Shown here piece after piece: positions 17,181 through 25,000 of a stretch of DNA of 32,519 bases (its first letter is position 1; every line of letters begins with the position of its first letter). Location of the stretch: NCBI GenBank assembly GCA_030265545.1, contig JAJDGF010000008.1:1-32519 (forward strand), given 5' to 3'. The notes under the pieces are model-generated. The model made no database searches and was not told the DNA's origin. It worked only from the letters and a program-made list of their open reading frames with translations. Position numbers and translations under genes: made by a program. The DNA comes from Eubacteriales bacterium OttesenSCG-928-N13. GTDB taxonomy: Bacteria; Bacillota; Clostridia; Christensenellales; Aristaeellaceae.

Positions 17181-19247
17181 ATGACCGATCATATACCATC
17201 CGGTGCGAACGCACAGATCCCCTTCCCGGACGAGATTGCGCACCTGAAATGGATCGAGCAGCGCATTGCAGATGCACTGGGCGAGGCGGAGAACAGCGTG
17301 CGACAGTTGGAACAAGAATATCGCATCACAAAGCAATACATGGTGCAACACAGAAGCGAGATCGATCCGCACGAGATGCTACAGCACGAGCAGATGTTGA
17401 TTCGGATCGACCGATCGGGCGCCTTTGCCATCGCGAACCGTGATCGCGTGATCAAGCTGATGGACTCGCCGTATTTTGCGCGCATCGATTTTGCCGAAGG
17501 GCAGGATGGCACACCCTGCCCGTACTACATCGGTCGATTTGCCTTCTCCGATGCGCAGCAGCTGCAAATCATCGATTGGCGCGCGCCGATTGCCGGGCTA
17601 TTCTATGATTTTGAGGTGGGCTGCGCGCATTATCTGGCGCCGCATGGTCGCATTGATGGCGATCTGACGCGCAAGCGGCAGTTCAAAATCAGGCAAGGCA
17701 TCATGGAATATGCGCTCGAGACATCGGGCAGCATGCAGGACGATGTGTTGCAGCGCGAGCTGGCGTTGAACTCGGATGACAGGATGAAATCGATCATCTC
17801 CACCATTCAAAAAGAGCAGAACGCGATCATCCGCAGCGACATCTCGCAGACGATGGTCATTCAGGGCGTGGCCGGCTCCGGCAAAACGTCGATCGCGCTA
17901 CACCGCATCGCTTTTTTGCTGTATCGGTTCAAGCAACGCTTGACGGCCGAGCACGTCGCGATCCTCTCCCCCAGCCGGATCTTTGGCGACTATATCTCGG
18001 GCGTGCTGCCTGAACTGGGCGAGCAGCCGATTCTCTCGCTCGGCCTGGCCGATATCGCAAAGGCACAGCTGGATGGCGTGATCGATTTTGATCAGGAGCC
18101 CAGCCCATCCAAGGCGCAGCATGCCGCGCAAGCAACGCGCGCCCGCACGAAAGCTACGCCTGCGTTCCTTCAGGCGATGGACGACTTCGTTCAAGATCTG
18201 GCCAACATCGCATTTGAGGCGCGTGAATACCGCTATGAAGCCCATCATGTCTCAGCGCAATGGATCAGTGCGCGCCTGAATCAATACAAAAACACGCCCT
18301 TCATGCAGCGGCTGTCAATGATTGCGGACGACATCCATGATCGATTCGAGAGCGAAAACTATCTTTCCGATCGCTTGCCCCCGCCGCGCACCATCTTGAA
18401 AGCACTAAAATCAATGCGCAAAATCAAGAGCACGCTGGTGTTATACAGAACGTTCATCAAGCAACTGGATTCGCCAAAGCTGTTCATCATGGCCGGGAGT
18501 GGGCGGATTGAATGGAGCGATGTCTATCCGTTCATCTATCTGCATGCGGCGTTTTTCGGGCTGCAGAATGTGGGACGGGTTCGGCATTTGGTGATCGATG
18601 AAATGCAGGATTACACGCCCATCCAGCTCGCCGTGATCCACCGCATCTACCCCTGCCAAAAGACGATTCTGGGCGATTTCGGTCAATCCATCCACCCGAT
18701 CCACTGCCACACGCTGGAGGATTTGATGCGGGTCTATCCGGATGCACGGCTGGTGACGCTCACCAAAAGCTATCGATCCACCTGCGAAATCATCCGCTTC
18801 GCGCGGCAGTTCTGCCCGGAGATCGAAATCGATGTGATCGATCGACATGGTCCCGAGCCGGAGGTGATCCAATGCCAAAGCAAGCAAGAGCAGCTGGCGA
18901 TCTTGCACCAGGCGATCGACAGGGTCCGAAGCGGCATCCATGCCTCGCTCGGAATATTGCTTAAAACGGATGAACAGGTGCAGGCGCTCTGGGACCAGAT
19001 AACGGATCGCACGGGCATCCAGCGGATCACCGAGGATACAGATACCTTCGAAGGTCCGATCCACATCGCATCCATCCGCATGGCCAAGGGGTTGGAGTTT
19101 GATGAGGTCGTCATCATGGATGCGGATGCGCCCGGTGATGGATCGGATCAAGACAGGCGGCTTCTCTATGTGGCCTGCACCCGCGCGATGCACAGGCTCA
19201 CATTGCTGCGCACCCGATCCCATCATTCCATAAAAAGAGAGCCATGA
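17181..19247 (+). CDS. helD: HelD-type RNA polymerase-recycling helicase (UvrD/Rep superfamily)
   Basis: SF1 helicase-like ATPase of the HelD family, which binds stalled or post-termination RNA polymerase and releases it from nucleic acid. The N-terminal coiled-coil arm (about residues 17-60, IEQRIADALGEAENSVRQLEQEY) inserts into the secondary channel in studied members. Next come the family signature YIGRFAFSD...IIDWRAPIAGLFYDF (116-144), Walker A GVAGSGKTS (229-237), VIDEMQDYTPIQL near 470, TKSYRSTCEI, RMAKGLEFDEV near 634 and the terminal YVACTRAMHRL. The 688 residues are slightly shorter than B. subtilis HelD (774). AAAGGAGG lies six bases before the ATG. It is monocistronic, between a terminator and a convergent gene. 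Confidence 0.9.
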   Translation: MTDHIPSGANAQIPFPDEIAHLKWIEQRIADALGEAENSVRQLEQEYRITKQYMVQHRSEIDPHEMLQHEQMLIRIDRSGAFAIANRDRVIKLMDSPYFARIDFAEGQDGTPCPYYIGRFAFSDAQQLQIIDWRAPIAGLFYDFEVGCAHYLAPHGRIDGDLTRKRQFKIRQGIMEYALETSGSMQDDVLQRELALNSDDRMKSIISTIQKEQNAIIRSDISQTMVIQGVAGSGKTSIALHRIAFLLYRFKQRLTAEHVAILSPSRIFGDYISGVLPELGEQPILSLGLADIAKAQLDGVIDFDQEPSPSKAQHAAQATRARTKATPAFLQAMDDFVQDLANIAFEAREYRYEAHHVSAQWISARLNQYKNTPFMQRLSMIADDIHDRFESENYLSDRLPPPRTILKALKSMRKIKSTLVLYRTFIKQLDSPKLFIMAGSGRIEWSDVYPFIYLHAAFFGLQNVGRVRHLVIDEMQDYTPIQLAVIHRIYPCQKTILGDFGQSIHPIHCHTLEDLMRVYPDARLVTLTKSYRSTCEIIRFARQFCPEIEIDVIDRHGPEPEVIQCQSKQEQLAILHQAIDRVRSGIHASLGILLKTDEQVQALWDQITDRTGIQRITEDTDTFEGPIHIASIRMAKGLEFDEVVIMDADAPGDGSDQDRRLLYVACTRAMHRLTLLRTRSHHSIKREP

Positions 19248-19280
19248 AACAGCGTTCACAGCCCTCAAATCGGTTCTCTT
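19235..19280. terminator. Possible shared hairpin between convergent genes
   Basis: AAGAGAGCC (19235-19243) can pair with GGTTCTCTT (19272-19280) including one G·U, bridging the helD and Ca2+-ATPase stop codons, which are only 31 bp apart. The loop is long (28 bases) and the T-tracts are short, so function as a bidirectional terminator is uncertain. Confidence 0.3.
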
Positions 19281-21900
19281 ATTGTTTCACACGGATGATC
19301 TTCACGGCCTTGAGCAGCTCGATCACGATCAGCGGCACCAACGACAGCCCCAGCCCGATTGCATACAGATACCAGGGCAGCAGCGTGAGCCCGAACACCA
19401 TCGCGACCGGCGGCACGAACAGCACCACCACCATCAGCGCCAGCGAGCCCAGCACGGCCAAATTCAGGTTCTTGTTGGTGAAGATTCCGATGTCCTTCAA
19501 TGAATGGTCAGAGCGCATGTTGAATGCATGCACCAGCTGGCACAGCGACAGCACCATGAACGCCATCGTGCGCGCGCCGTCGATGTGTCCGGTGAAATGT
19601 TGTCCCAGCTGGAAGCCTACCAGCGTCAGAACTGCAAACAGCACGCCCTGTAGCGCGATCCGAATGCCCAGTCCATGCGCGAACAGCCCCTCATCCTTGG
19701 GTTTGGGCCCGCGATCCATGACCTCGGCCTCCACCTGCTCCATCCCAAGCGCGATCGCCGGGAAGCTATCGGTGATCAAATTGATCCACAAGAGCTGCAT
19801 GCTCAATAGCGGCGTCTGATGCCAGAGCAGCATCGCCACGAACACCGTGATCACCTCGCCGATGTTGGTGGACAGCAGGAACGCCACGGCCTTTTTGATG
19901 TTGTCATAGATGCCGCGCCCCTCCTTGACCGCTGCCACGATCGTGGCGAAGTTGTCATCGGTCAGGATCATATCGGCCGCACCCTTGGATACGTCGGTGC
20001 CCGTGATGCCCATCGCGCAGCCGATGTCTGCGGCCTTCAGCGCGGGTGCATCGTTCACGCCGTCTCCCGTCATCGAAACCACCGCGCCCTGGCGCTGCCA
20101 GGCCTTGACGATTCGGATCTTGTCCTCGGGCGAGACGCGCGCATACACGGCGGTGGTCTTGACCGCCTTGTCCAGCTCGTCATCGCTGATCTTGGCCAGC
20201 TCCGCGCCGGTGATGGATGCATCGCCCGGCTGCTGGATCCCGAGATCCTTCGCGATCGCGGACGCAGTCACCACATGGTCGCCCGTGATCATCACGGGGC
20301 GGATGCCGGCGCGCCTGCATTCCTCCACCGCCACGCGCACCTCCGGCCTGGGCGGATCGATCATGCACACCAGACCCATCAGCGTGAGATCCGATTCCAG
20401 TTCATCGAACTTGGGATCCTCGGGCACCTGATCGATCCATTTATAGCCCACGGCCAGCACGCGCAGCGCCTCGCTGCCCAGCTGATCCACCAGTGATTTC
20501 GCACGCTCCATGTCCCCACTTGTCACGCGCCCCACGAAGCTGTCGAACGCGCCCTTTGTGATCACCACGTGCCTGTCGTTCATCTTGCAGACGACCGTCA
20601 TCAGCTTGCGGTCCGAATCAAACGGCAGCTCCGCTTCGCGCGGATATGCCTCATTGAGCGCCTTTTTGGTCATGCCATTGTCCTGCGCCGCCAGCACGAT
20701 GCAGGTCTCGGTCGGGTCGCCCAGATGTTGCACGGTGCCCTTTTCGTCCACTGCAATGCTGCCGTCCGAGCACAGCGTGGCATATTTCAGCAGCTCGCGG
20801 ATATCCTCCGAATTGCTGCCCGATATCTGTTCCATATGGTCATTTTGCGCATCAAACGCCTTGACCAGCGTCATGCGGTTCTGGGTCAATGTGCCCGTCT
20901 TATCCGAGCAGATCACCGACGCGCTGCCCAGCGTCTCCACGGCGGGCAGGTTGCGGATGATCGCGTTCCTCTTGGCCATGCGGGTCACGCCGATGGAAAG
21001 CACGATCGTCACGATTGCGGGCAGTCCCTCCGGGATCGCGCTCACGGCCAGGCTGACAGCGGTCATGAAGATCTCCAGGATCGGCATCTGCCAGATCAGC
21101 CCCATCACGAAGATCACCGCACAGATCACGATCGCCATGATGCCCAGCATGCGCCCCAGCTTGGCCAGCTTCTGCTGCAGCGGGGTCTGGTTGTCGTCCT
21201 CCTGGGAGAGCAGCATCGCGATCTTGCCCATCTCGGTATTCATGCCGGTCTCGGTCACCAGCGCGCTGCCGCGGCCATAGGTGATGGAGCAGCCCGAATA
21301 CAGCATGTTCAACCGATCCCCGATCGGCGCGCCCTCGGCCACCACGGCGCGGGCATGCTTCTCAACCGGCACCGATTCGCCGGTGAGCGCGCTCTCCTCC
21401 GCCTTCAAATTGGCCGATTCGATCAGCCGCGCATCGGCAGGCACGAAATCGCCCGCCTCGACCAGTATCACATCGCCCGGCACCAGCTGCGCCGCATCGA
21501 TGATCTGCTCCTTGCCATCGCGCCGCACGCGCGCATGGGGCGCAGACATGCTCTTCAATGCATCCAGCGCCTTCTCGGCCTTGCTCTCCTGCATCACGCC
21601 CATGATGGCGTTCAGCACCACGATCAGCAGGATCAGCGCAGGCTCAAAGAACTCCTTCGCGTCGTGTCCCTGCAGCGCCAGCACGAACGAGATGGCCGCT
21701 GCGATCAAGAGGATGATGATCATGGCGTCCTTGAACTGCTCAAAGAACCGCTGCAACATGGATTTTTTCTTTTTGCCTTGCAGCTGGTTTGGGCCCACAT
21801 CCTTCAAGAGAGACTCCGCCTGCGCTTGGGGCAATCCGGTCTTTAGATCGGTATGCAGTCCTTGCGCCAGCTGCTCCAGGGGTGTTTCATGTGTTTTCAT
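19279..21900 (-). CDS. Calcium-translocating P-type ATPase (P2A, PMR1/SERCA-like)
   Basis: Membrane pump that couples ATP hydrolysis to Ca2+ (possibly Mn2+) export. Domain order is complete: the cation N-terminal domain (1-60), M1-M2 (60-100), the actuator with LTGES (172-176), M3-M4 with AIPEGLPA (288-295), phosphorylation motif CSDKTGTLT with D333, the nucleotide domain, MTGDGVNDAPALK near 610, and M5-M10 with NLITDSFPA supplying cation ligands. The PEGL motif in M4 and the Asn/Asp in M6 fit P2A calcium pumps rather than heavy-metal pumps. The 873 residues are usual for bacterial members. GGAGG lies 11 bases before the ATG, a long spacing. It is preceded by a ~110-base leader with hairpins and converges with helD. 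Confidence 0.92.
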   Translation of the reverse strand: MKTHETPLEQLAQGLHTDLKTGLPQAQAESLLKDVGPNQLQGKKKKSMLQRFFEQFKDAMIIILLIAAAISFVLALQGHDAKEFFEPALILLIVVLNAIMGVMQESKAEKALDALKSMSAPHARVRRDGKEQIIDAAQLVPGDVILVEAGDFVPADARLIESANLKAEESALTGESVPVEKHARAVVAEGAPIGDRLNMLYSGCSITYGRGSALVTETGMNTEMGKIAMLLSQEDDNQTPLQQKLAKLGRMLGIMAIVICAVIFVMGLIWQMPILEIFMTAVSLAVSAIPEGLPAIVTIVLSIGVTRMAKRNAIIRNLPAVETLGSASVICSDKTGTLTQNRMTLVKAFDAQNDHMEQISGSNSEDIRELLKYATLCSDGSIAVDEKGTVQHLGDPTETCIVLAAQDNGMTKKALNEAYPREAELPFDSDRKLMTVVCKMNDRHVVITKGAFDSFVGRVTSGDMERAKSLVDQLGSEALRVLAVGYKWIDQVPEDPKFDELESDLTLMGLVCMIDPPRPEVRVAVEECRRAGIRPVMITGDHVVTASAIAKDLGIQQPGDASITGAELAKISDDELDKAVKTTAVYARVSPEDKIRIVKAWQRQGAVVSMTGDGVNDAPALKAADIGCAMGITGTDVSKGAADMILTDDNFATIVAAVKEGRGIYDNIKKAVAFLLSTNIGEVITVFVAMLLWHQTPLLSMQLLWINLITDSFPAIALGMEQVEAEVMDRGPKPKDEGLFAHGLGIRIALQGVLFAVLTLVGFQLGQHFTGHIDGARTMAFMVLSLCQLVHAFNMRSDHSLKDIGIFTNKNLNLAVLGSLALMVVVLFVPPVAMVFGLTLLPWYLYAIGLGLSLVPLIVIELLKAVKIIRVKQ

Positions 21901-21939
21901 GGAAATTGATGCCTCCTCGACATGTTCATATCATCGCAA

Positions 21940-21993
21940 CGTTGAGCAAAATCTGCTCAACGATCATACGCGCACCCTGGGAATAGGATGCGC
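21940..21993 (-). promoter_or_regulatory. Two hairpins in the Ca2+-ATPase leader
   Basis: In the predicted 5' leader a perfect nine-pair stem CGTTGAGCA/TGCTCAACG with five-base loop (21940-21962) follows a second stem GCGCA.CCT/AGG.TGCGC with one mismatch (21970-21993). Neither ends in a T-tract. They could be regulatory RNA structure or protein-binding dyads. The sequence does not resemble the yybP-ykoY manganese riboswitch. Confidence 0.45.
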
Positions 21994-22009
21994 GCCATTT
22001 GATGAAATC

Positions 22010-22018
22010 ATTATATCA
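22010..22018 (-). promoter_or_regulatory. Ca2+-ATPase promoter (extended -10)
   Basis: Perfect TATAAT (22010-22015) preceded by TGA, an extended -10; the -35 region is poor. It predicts a leader of about 105 bases containing the two hairpins. Confidence 0.6.
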
Positions 22019-22105
22019 TAGAACAAATGGCAAAATCAGTGTTTCGTGGTTAAACCTGTGTGATACGCGCCCAAAACCGCAGTTTCGTGTTCCTGCGCGA
22101 TATGC

Positions 22106-22135
22106 TTGCCATGATGGGAATCAATATGGTAAAAT
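22106..22135 (+). promoter_or_regulatory. Fructokinase promoter
   Basis: -35 TTGCCA (22106-22111) and -10 TAAAAT (22130-22135), each one mismatch from consensus, 18 bp apart. The predicted start is about 30 bases before the ATG. Confidence 0.7.
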
Positions 22136-22173
22136 GATCGCATATAACTTGAATAAGGTAGGGTGAACGCCAT

Positions 22174-23052
22174 ATGTTACTGGGTGCATTGGAGGCAGGC
22201 GGAACCAAGATGGTCGCCAGCATCGGCGACGAACACGGAAAGATCATCGATCGGGCGAGCTTCCCCACGCTGTCGCCGAGCGAAACCATGCCAGCGCTGA
22301 TCGCGTATTTCAAGCAGCATGCCATCGAGGGGCTGGGCATCGCATGCTTTGGGCCACTGGATCTGAACCACGATTCTGATACCTATGGCTACATCACCAC
22401 CACGCCCAAGCAGGGCTGGGGCAACTATCCCATATTGCCCGAATTGTGCAGCGCGCTGGGCGTGCCGACCGAGATCGATACCGATGTGGGCGCGGCCGCA
22501 CTGGCCGAGTTTGAGCTGGGTGCCGCCAAGGGGCTGGGCAGCTGCCTATACATGACGGTGGGCACGGGCGTCGGCGGCGGCGTGATCGCAAACGGCGCGT
22601 TGGTGCACGGGCTGGTGCATCCTGAAGTCGGGCACATCTTGCTCAAGCCGCATCCGAAGGATCCCACGCCAAATGGGTTCTGCCCATTCCACGAGGGCTG
22701 CCTGGAGGGGCTGGCGATGGGTCCCTCGTTCGACAAGCGCTGGGGCATCAGCAGCAAGGATCTGCCCACCGATCACATCGGCTGGGAGATCGAGGCCTAC
22801 TATCTGGCGCAGCTGTGCGAGATGGCGATCGTGGTGCTGTCAAGCGAATGCATCATCCTGGGTGGTGGCGTGATGCAGCAGAAGTTCCTGTTCCCGATGA
22901 TCCGCGAGCAGACGCTGAAGCTGCTCAATGGCTATGTCGCACATGACCGCGTGCTGAACCATATCGATCAGATGATCGTGGAGCCCGGCCTGGGCATCCA
23001 TAGTGGGGTGACGGGCGCGCTGCTGCTGGGCGCACACGCCGCCAGAAAATAG
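22174..23052 (+). CDS. scrK: ROK-family fructokinase
   Basis: Sugar kinase of the ROK family; the zinc-containing subgroup to which it belongs includes B. subtilis YdhR/GmuE and ScrK fructokinases, which make fructose 6-phosphate. The N-terminal phosphate loop is GALEAGGTKMVASIG. The sugar/phosphoryl region DTDVGAAALAEFELG (102-116) and TVGTGVGGGVIANG (128-141) contain the catalytic and ATP motifs. The ROK zinc module is HPEVGH (149-154) followed by CPFHEGC (C170, H173, C176). The 292 residues fit. The ribosome site TAGGGTG is somewhat distant. No sucrose genes adjoin. Mannose or allose specificity cannot be fully excluded. Confidence 0.85.
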   Translation: MLLGALEAGGTKMVASIGDEHGKIIDRASFPTLSPSETMPALIAYFKQHAIEGLGIACFGPLDLNHDSDTYGYITTTPKQGWGNYPILPELCSALGVPTEIDTDVGAAALAEFELGAAKGLGSCLYMTVGTGVGGGVIANGALVHGLVHPEVGHILLKPHPKDPTPNGFCPFHEGCLEGLAMGPSFDKRWGISSKDLPTDHIGWEIEAYYLAQLCEMAIVVLSSECIILGGGVMQQKFLFPMIREQTLKLLNGYVAHDRVLNHIDQMIVEPGLGIHSGVTGALLLGAHAARK

Positions 23053-23064
23053 TCATCCCCATCC

Positions 23065-23220
23065 AAAAATACACCCCTCGCGGACTGCCACCCACCTCGG
23101 AAGGTCTGGGGGGTGTGAGCCCTTCAGCTTCCATCTGCAGCTGGCGGCGTGTACGCCATAAAGGTTGCGAACCAATGGTTCGCAAGTCTGCTCGTGGGCA
23201 GACCATCGACAGCACAAAAC
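23065..23220 (+). other. Hairpin-rich spacer behind the fructokinase
   Basis: Noncoding. It contains GGGT-GTGA-GCCC (23111-23122) with a GNRA-type loop, a perfect nine-pair stem TTGCGAACC/GGTTCGCAA (23165-23185) and GTCTGC/GCAGAC (23186-23203) directly after it. A 30-bp part (23093-23122) resembles the sua5 leader. It precedes the intrinsic terminator, so it would form the 3' untranslated part of the fructokinase message. Confidence 0.5.
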
Positions 23221-23221
23221 G

Positions 23222-23251
23222 AAAAAGGCACCCCTTTCGGCGTGCCTTTTT
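23222..23251. terminator. Bidirectional intrinsic terminator between scrK and ferredoxin gene
   Basis: Perfect ten-pair stem AAAAAGGCAC/GTGCCTTTTT with a ten-base loop, T-rich on both strands. It serves the plus-strand fructokinase and the minus-strand ferredoxin. A second perfect stem TTTAGCCAG/CTGGCTAAA with three-base loop (23260-23280) lies between it and the ferredoxin stop. Confidence 0.85.
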
Positions 23252-23286
23252 ATTCTGACTTTAGCCAGCTTCTGGCTAAAACTGGC

Positions 23287-23457
23287 TTATGCTTCAGCTA
23301 TGGCGCTCACCGGACAGGTACCGGCGCACGCACCGCAGGATATACAATCATCCGCGTTGATGACATATTTGCCATCACCTTCTCCAATTGCGTTCGTAGG
23401 ACATTCGGCTTCACAAGCGCCGCAGCTGATGCATTCATCAGAAATTGCATAAGCCAT
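23287..23457 (-). CDS. Clostridial-type 2[4Fe-4S] ferredoxin
   Basis: Small electron carrier of 56 residues. Two copies of the cluster motif are present: CISCGACEAECP and CISCGACAGTCP. The first three cysteines of one motif and the last of the other ligate each cluster, and the halves are an internal duplication. Such ferredoxins carry low-potential electrons for hydrogenases, pyruvate:ferredoxin oxidoreductase and similar enzymes, pointing to an anaerobe. The ATG at 23455-23457 has GGAGG eight bases upstream; longer frames upstream are not supported. It is monocistronic with its own promoter and terminator and diverges from the Cys-rich gene. Confidence 0.96.
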   Translation of the reverse strand: MAYAISDECISCGACEAECPTNAIGEGDGKYVINADDCISCGACAGTCPVSAIAEA

Positions 23458-23488
23458 ACACAACACCTCCTTTTTGATTTGTGACACC

Positions 23489-23517
23489 ATTATAACACCA
23501 CAAATGACAAAATGCAA
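23489..23517 (-). promoter_or_regulatory. Ferredoxin promoter
   Basis: Minus strand: perfect TATAAT (23489-23494) with TGT before it (extended -10) and TTGCAT (23512-23517) 17 bp upstream. The rpmE promoter has the same -35, spacing and -10. Confidence 0.75.
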
Positions 23518-23546
23518 ACAATTTATCCAAAGGAGTTGCATGCCAA

Positions 23547-24032
23547 ATGGATCAAGACCGCTTGATACAGGCGCGTGAAAAGCTCACAAGCCTCACGCCG
23601 CTGCAAACCAACTGTGGCCAGCTGTGTGATGCTGCCTGTTGCCAGCCGGACGAGGACGGACAGGGCGGTGTGCTGCTGTTCCCCGGGGAGGATGCTCTGC
23701 TTAAGGGCACCCGTTGGGGACACATCGTGTATACCGAGCAGGGCGCGATGCTGGTCTGCGATCATATGTGCGAAAGATCTGAGCGCCCGCTCGGGTGCCG
23801 CATCTTTCCATTGACACCAAAAAAGCGCCGCGACGGCAGCTATGGCGTGCGCATCGATCGACGCGCGTTCGCCATGTGCCCACTGGCGCAAAGCGGAACC
23901 AAGGGGCTCCACCCTCTCTTTGTCCAAGCCGCGTGTGGTGCGATCCAGTTGATCGCATCGGATGCGCAGGGCGCGCAGTTCCTGGATGCATGGATCAAGC
24001 AGGAGCGGCAATTCGCCCAGCCTCTGTTCTAG
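23547..24032 (+). CDS. Cys-rich YkgJ-like putative metal-cluster-binding protein
   Basis: A 161-residue cytoplasmic protein with nine cysteines: C23, C27, C31, C32, C71, C75, C84, C111 and C130. The pattern CGQLCDAACC, then CDHMC, then RPLGCRIFPL, then MCPLA resembles the YkgJ/CxxCxxCC family annotated as zinc- or iron-chelating, and many such proteins have a similar RPxxCRxFP stretch. No biochemical role is established for this subgroup. The ATG has GGAG 11 bases upstream; an ATG eight bases earlier is out of frame. It is divergent from the ferredoxin gene, which might hint at an iron-sulfur link, but that is only positional. Confidence 0.7.
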   Translation: MDQDRLIQAREKLTSLTPLQTNCGQLCDAACCQPDEDGQGGVLLFPGEDALLKGTRWGHIVYTEQGAMLVCDHMCERSERPLGCRIFPLTPKKRRDGSYGVRIDRRAFAMCPLAQSGTKGLHPLFVQAACGAIQLIASDAQGAQFLDAWIKQERQFAQPLF

Positions 24033-24060
24033 TATTCTGATCAGATTAAATCTGGTCAAG

Positions 24061-24270
24061 TCACTCGCGTCGAGTCATCTGGGTGACTTCCCATTCAACG
24101 CTGCGATCACATCCAGCCATCTGGTTGGCTTCCCATCCGATTCTGCGATCACATCCAGCCATCCGGGTGGCTTCCTATCGAATTCTACGATCGCATCCAG
24201 TCATTTGGGTGGCTTCCCATCGAATTCTGCGATCGCATCCAGTCGCGCGGATGGCCCATCAGCCGTCCGC
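24061..24270. repeat. 42-bp tandem repeat array (five units)
   Basis: Units start at 24061, 24103, 24145, 24187 and 24229, an exact 42-bp period; the first and last are divergent. The shared core reads GCGATCRCATCCAG, then CATYYGGGTGGCTTCC and finally ATTCT. It lies between the stop of the Cys-rich gene and the stop of the TSCPD gene and has no start codon or ribosome site in a fitting frame, so it is taken as noncoding. Because 42 is a multiple of three it stays open in some frames. Possible roles: a minisatellite, an array of protein-binding sites, or decayed coding DNA. Confidence 0.85.
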
Positions 24271-24293
24271 GTTTTTGCATGTCGAAATCCCGA

Positions 24294-24551
24294 TTACTGC
24301 GCGGCGGCTCTTCCTTCGATCTCCATCAACGCGCGCGCCAGCTGGTCGGCGCAGGAGGTGCCCTTCATGCCGCACTCAATGCCTCTGAGCTTGCCGATGG
24401 CCTCCTGCGCGGGCATGCCCTCCACCAGCTTCGAGAGCGCCTTCAGGTTGCCATTGCAGCCATTCATGAACTGCACCGATTGGATGATGCCATTCTGCAC
24501 ATCGATGTCAATCTGGCTCGAACAGGTGCCTCTTGTCTTATAACGATACAT
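24294..24551 (-). CDS. TSCPD-domain protein (TIGR03905 family)
   Basis: Small protein of 85 residues belonging to the stand-alone TSCPD family; the domain also occurs at the C-terminus of some ribonucleotide reductases. Four cysteines are regularly placed (C10, C32, C60, C67), the last in KGTSCADQLARAL, which gives the domain its name-like signature, and probably bind a metal. Function of the stand-alone form is not known. The start ATG has AAGGGG seven bases upstream and lies two bases after the phosphatase stop, so it is the last gene of the prfA-sua5 operon. Confidence 0.88.
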   Translation of the reverse strand: MYRYKTRGTCSSQIDIDVQNGIIQSVQFMNGCNGNLKALSKLVEGMPAQEAIGKLRGIECGMKGTSCADQLARALMEIEGRAAAQ

Positions 24552-24553
24552 GT

Positions 24554-25000
24554 CTATACCCCTTCCTTTGCCAATCGATTGGCGATGATCTCAATTGCTT
24601 CATTCATCATTTCGGCCGCTTGGTGATAGGCCACAGGGCCCCGCCCGATGGGGTCCCTGATGTCCCCCATTAGGCCCGCATAATCGCGCAGCGTATGTGC
24701 ATTGACGCTGGGTGCGCTTCGCTTGACCTCACGCAGATGCCCGCTTGCCATGCACAGCACCAGCGCGTCACCCAGGTTCAGGTCGGTCAGCCGCGTGGAT
24801 CTGTGATCCCGGATGTCGATTCCGCGCGCGCGCATCTCGTCCACCGATTCATGGCTGGCGGGATAGTCGCTGCGCGTGAAGGTACCCGCCGAGAGAACCT
24901 CCACCCCATCGATCCCCCGCGCACTGAGCGCGCGCCGCATCAGCCCCTCGGCCATCGGGCTGCGGCAGGTATTCCCGGTGCACACCATCACGATCTTCAT
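24554..25000 (-). CDS. ywlE: Low-molecular-weight phosphatase, probable protein-arginine phosphatase (YwlE type)
   Basis: LMW-PTP fold of 148 residues. The catalytic loop is CTGNTCRSPMAE with nucleophile C7 and R13, and the general-acid DP is at 116-117. Position 11 is threonine, as in B. subtilis YwlE, where this residue selects phospho-arginine; tyrosine phosphatases usually have isoleucine there. YwlE removes arginine marks placed by McsB on proteins bound for ClpCP. The location after sua5 is also that of ywlE. No mcsB or clpC is in the window. The start overlaps the sua5 stop by four bases. Confidence 0.85.
   Translation of the reverse strand: MKIVMVCTGNTCRSPMAEGLMRRALSARGIDGVEVLSAGTFTRSDYPASHESVDEMRARGIDIRDHRSTRLTDLNLGDALVLCMASGHLREVKRSAPSVNAHTLRDYAGLMGDIRDPIGRGPVAYHQAAEMMNEAIEIIANRLAKEGV

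Noticed and set aside
21901-22020. yybP-ykoY manganese riboswitch before the Ca2+-ATPase
   Set aside because: Hairpins are present but the conserved loop sequences of that class are not.
23149-23484. Plus-strand frame across the scrK-ferredoxin gap
   Set aside because: It reads through the terminator and antisense to the ferredoxin gene, with no ribosome site.
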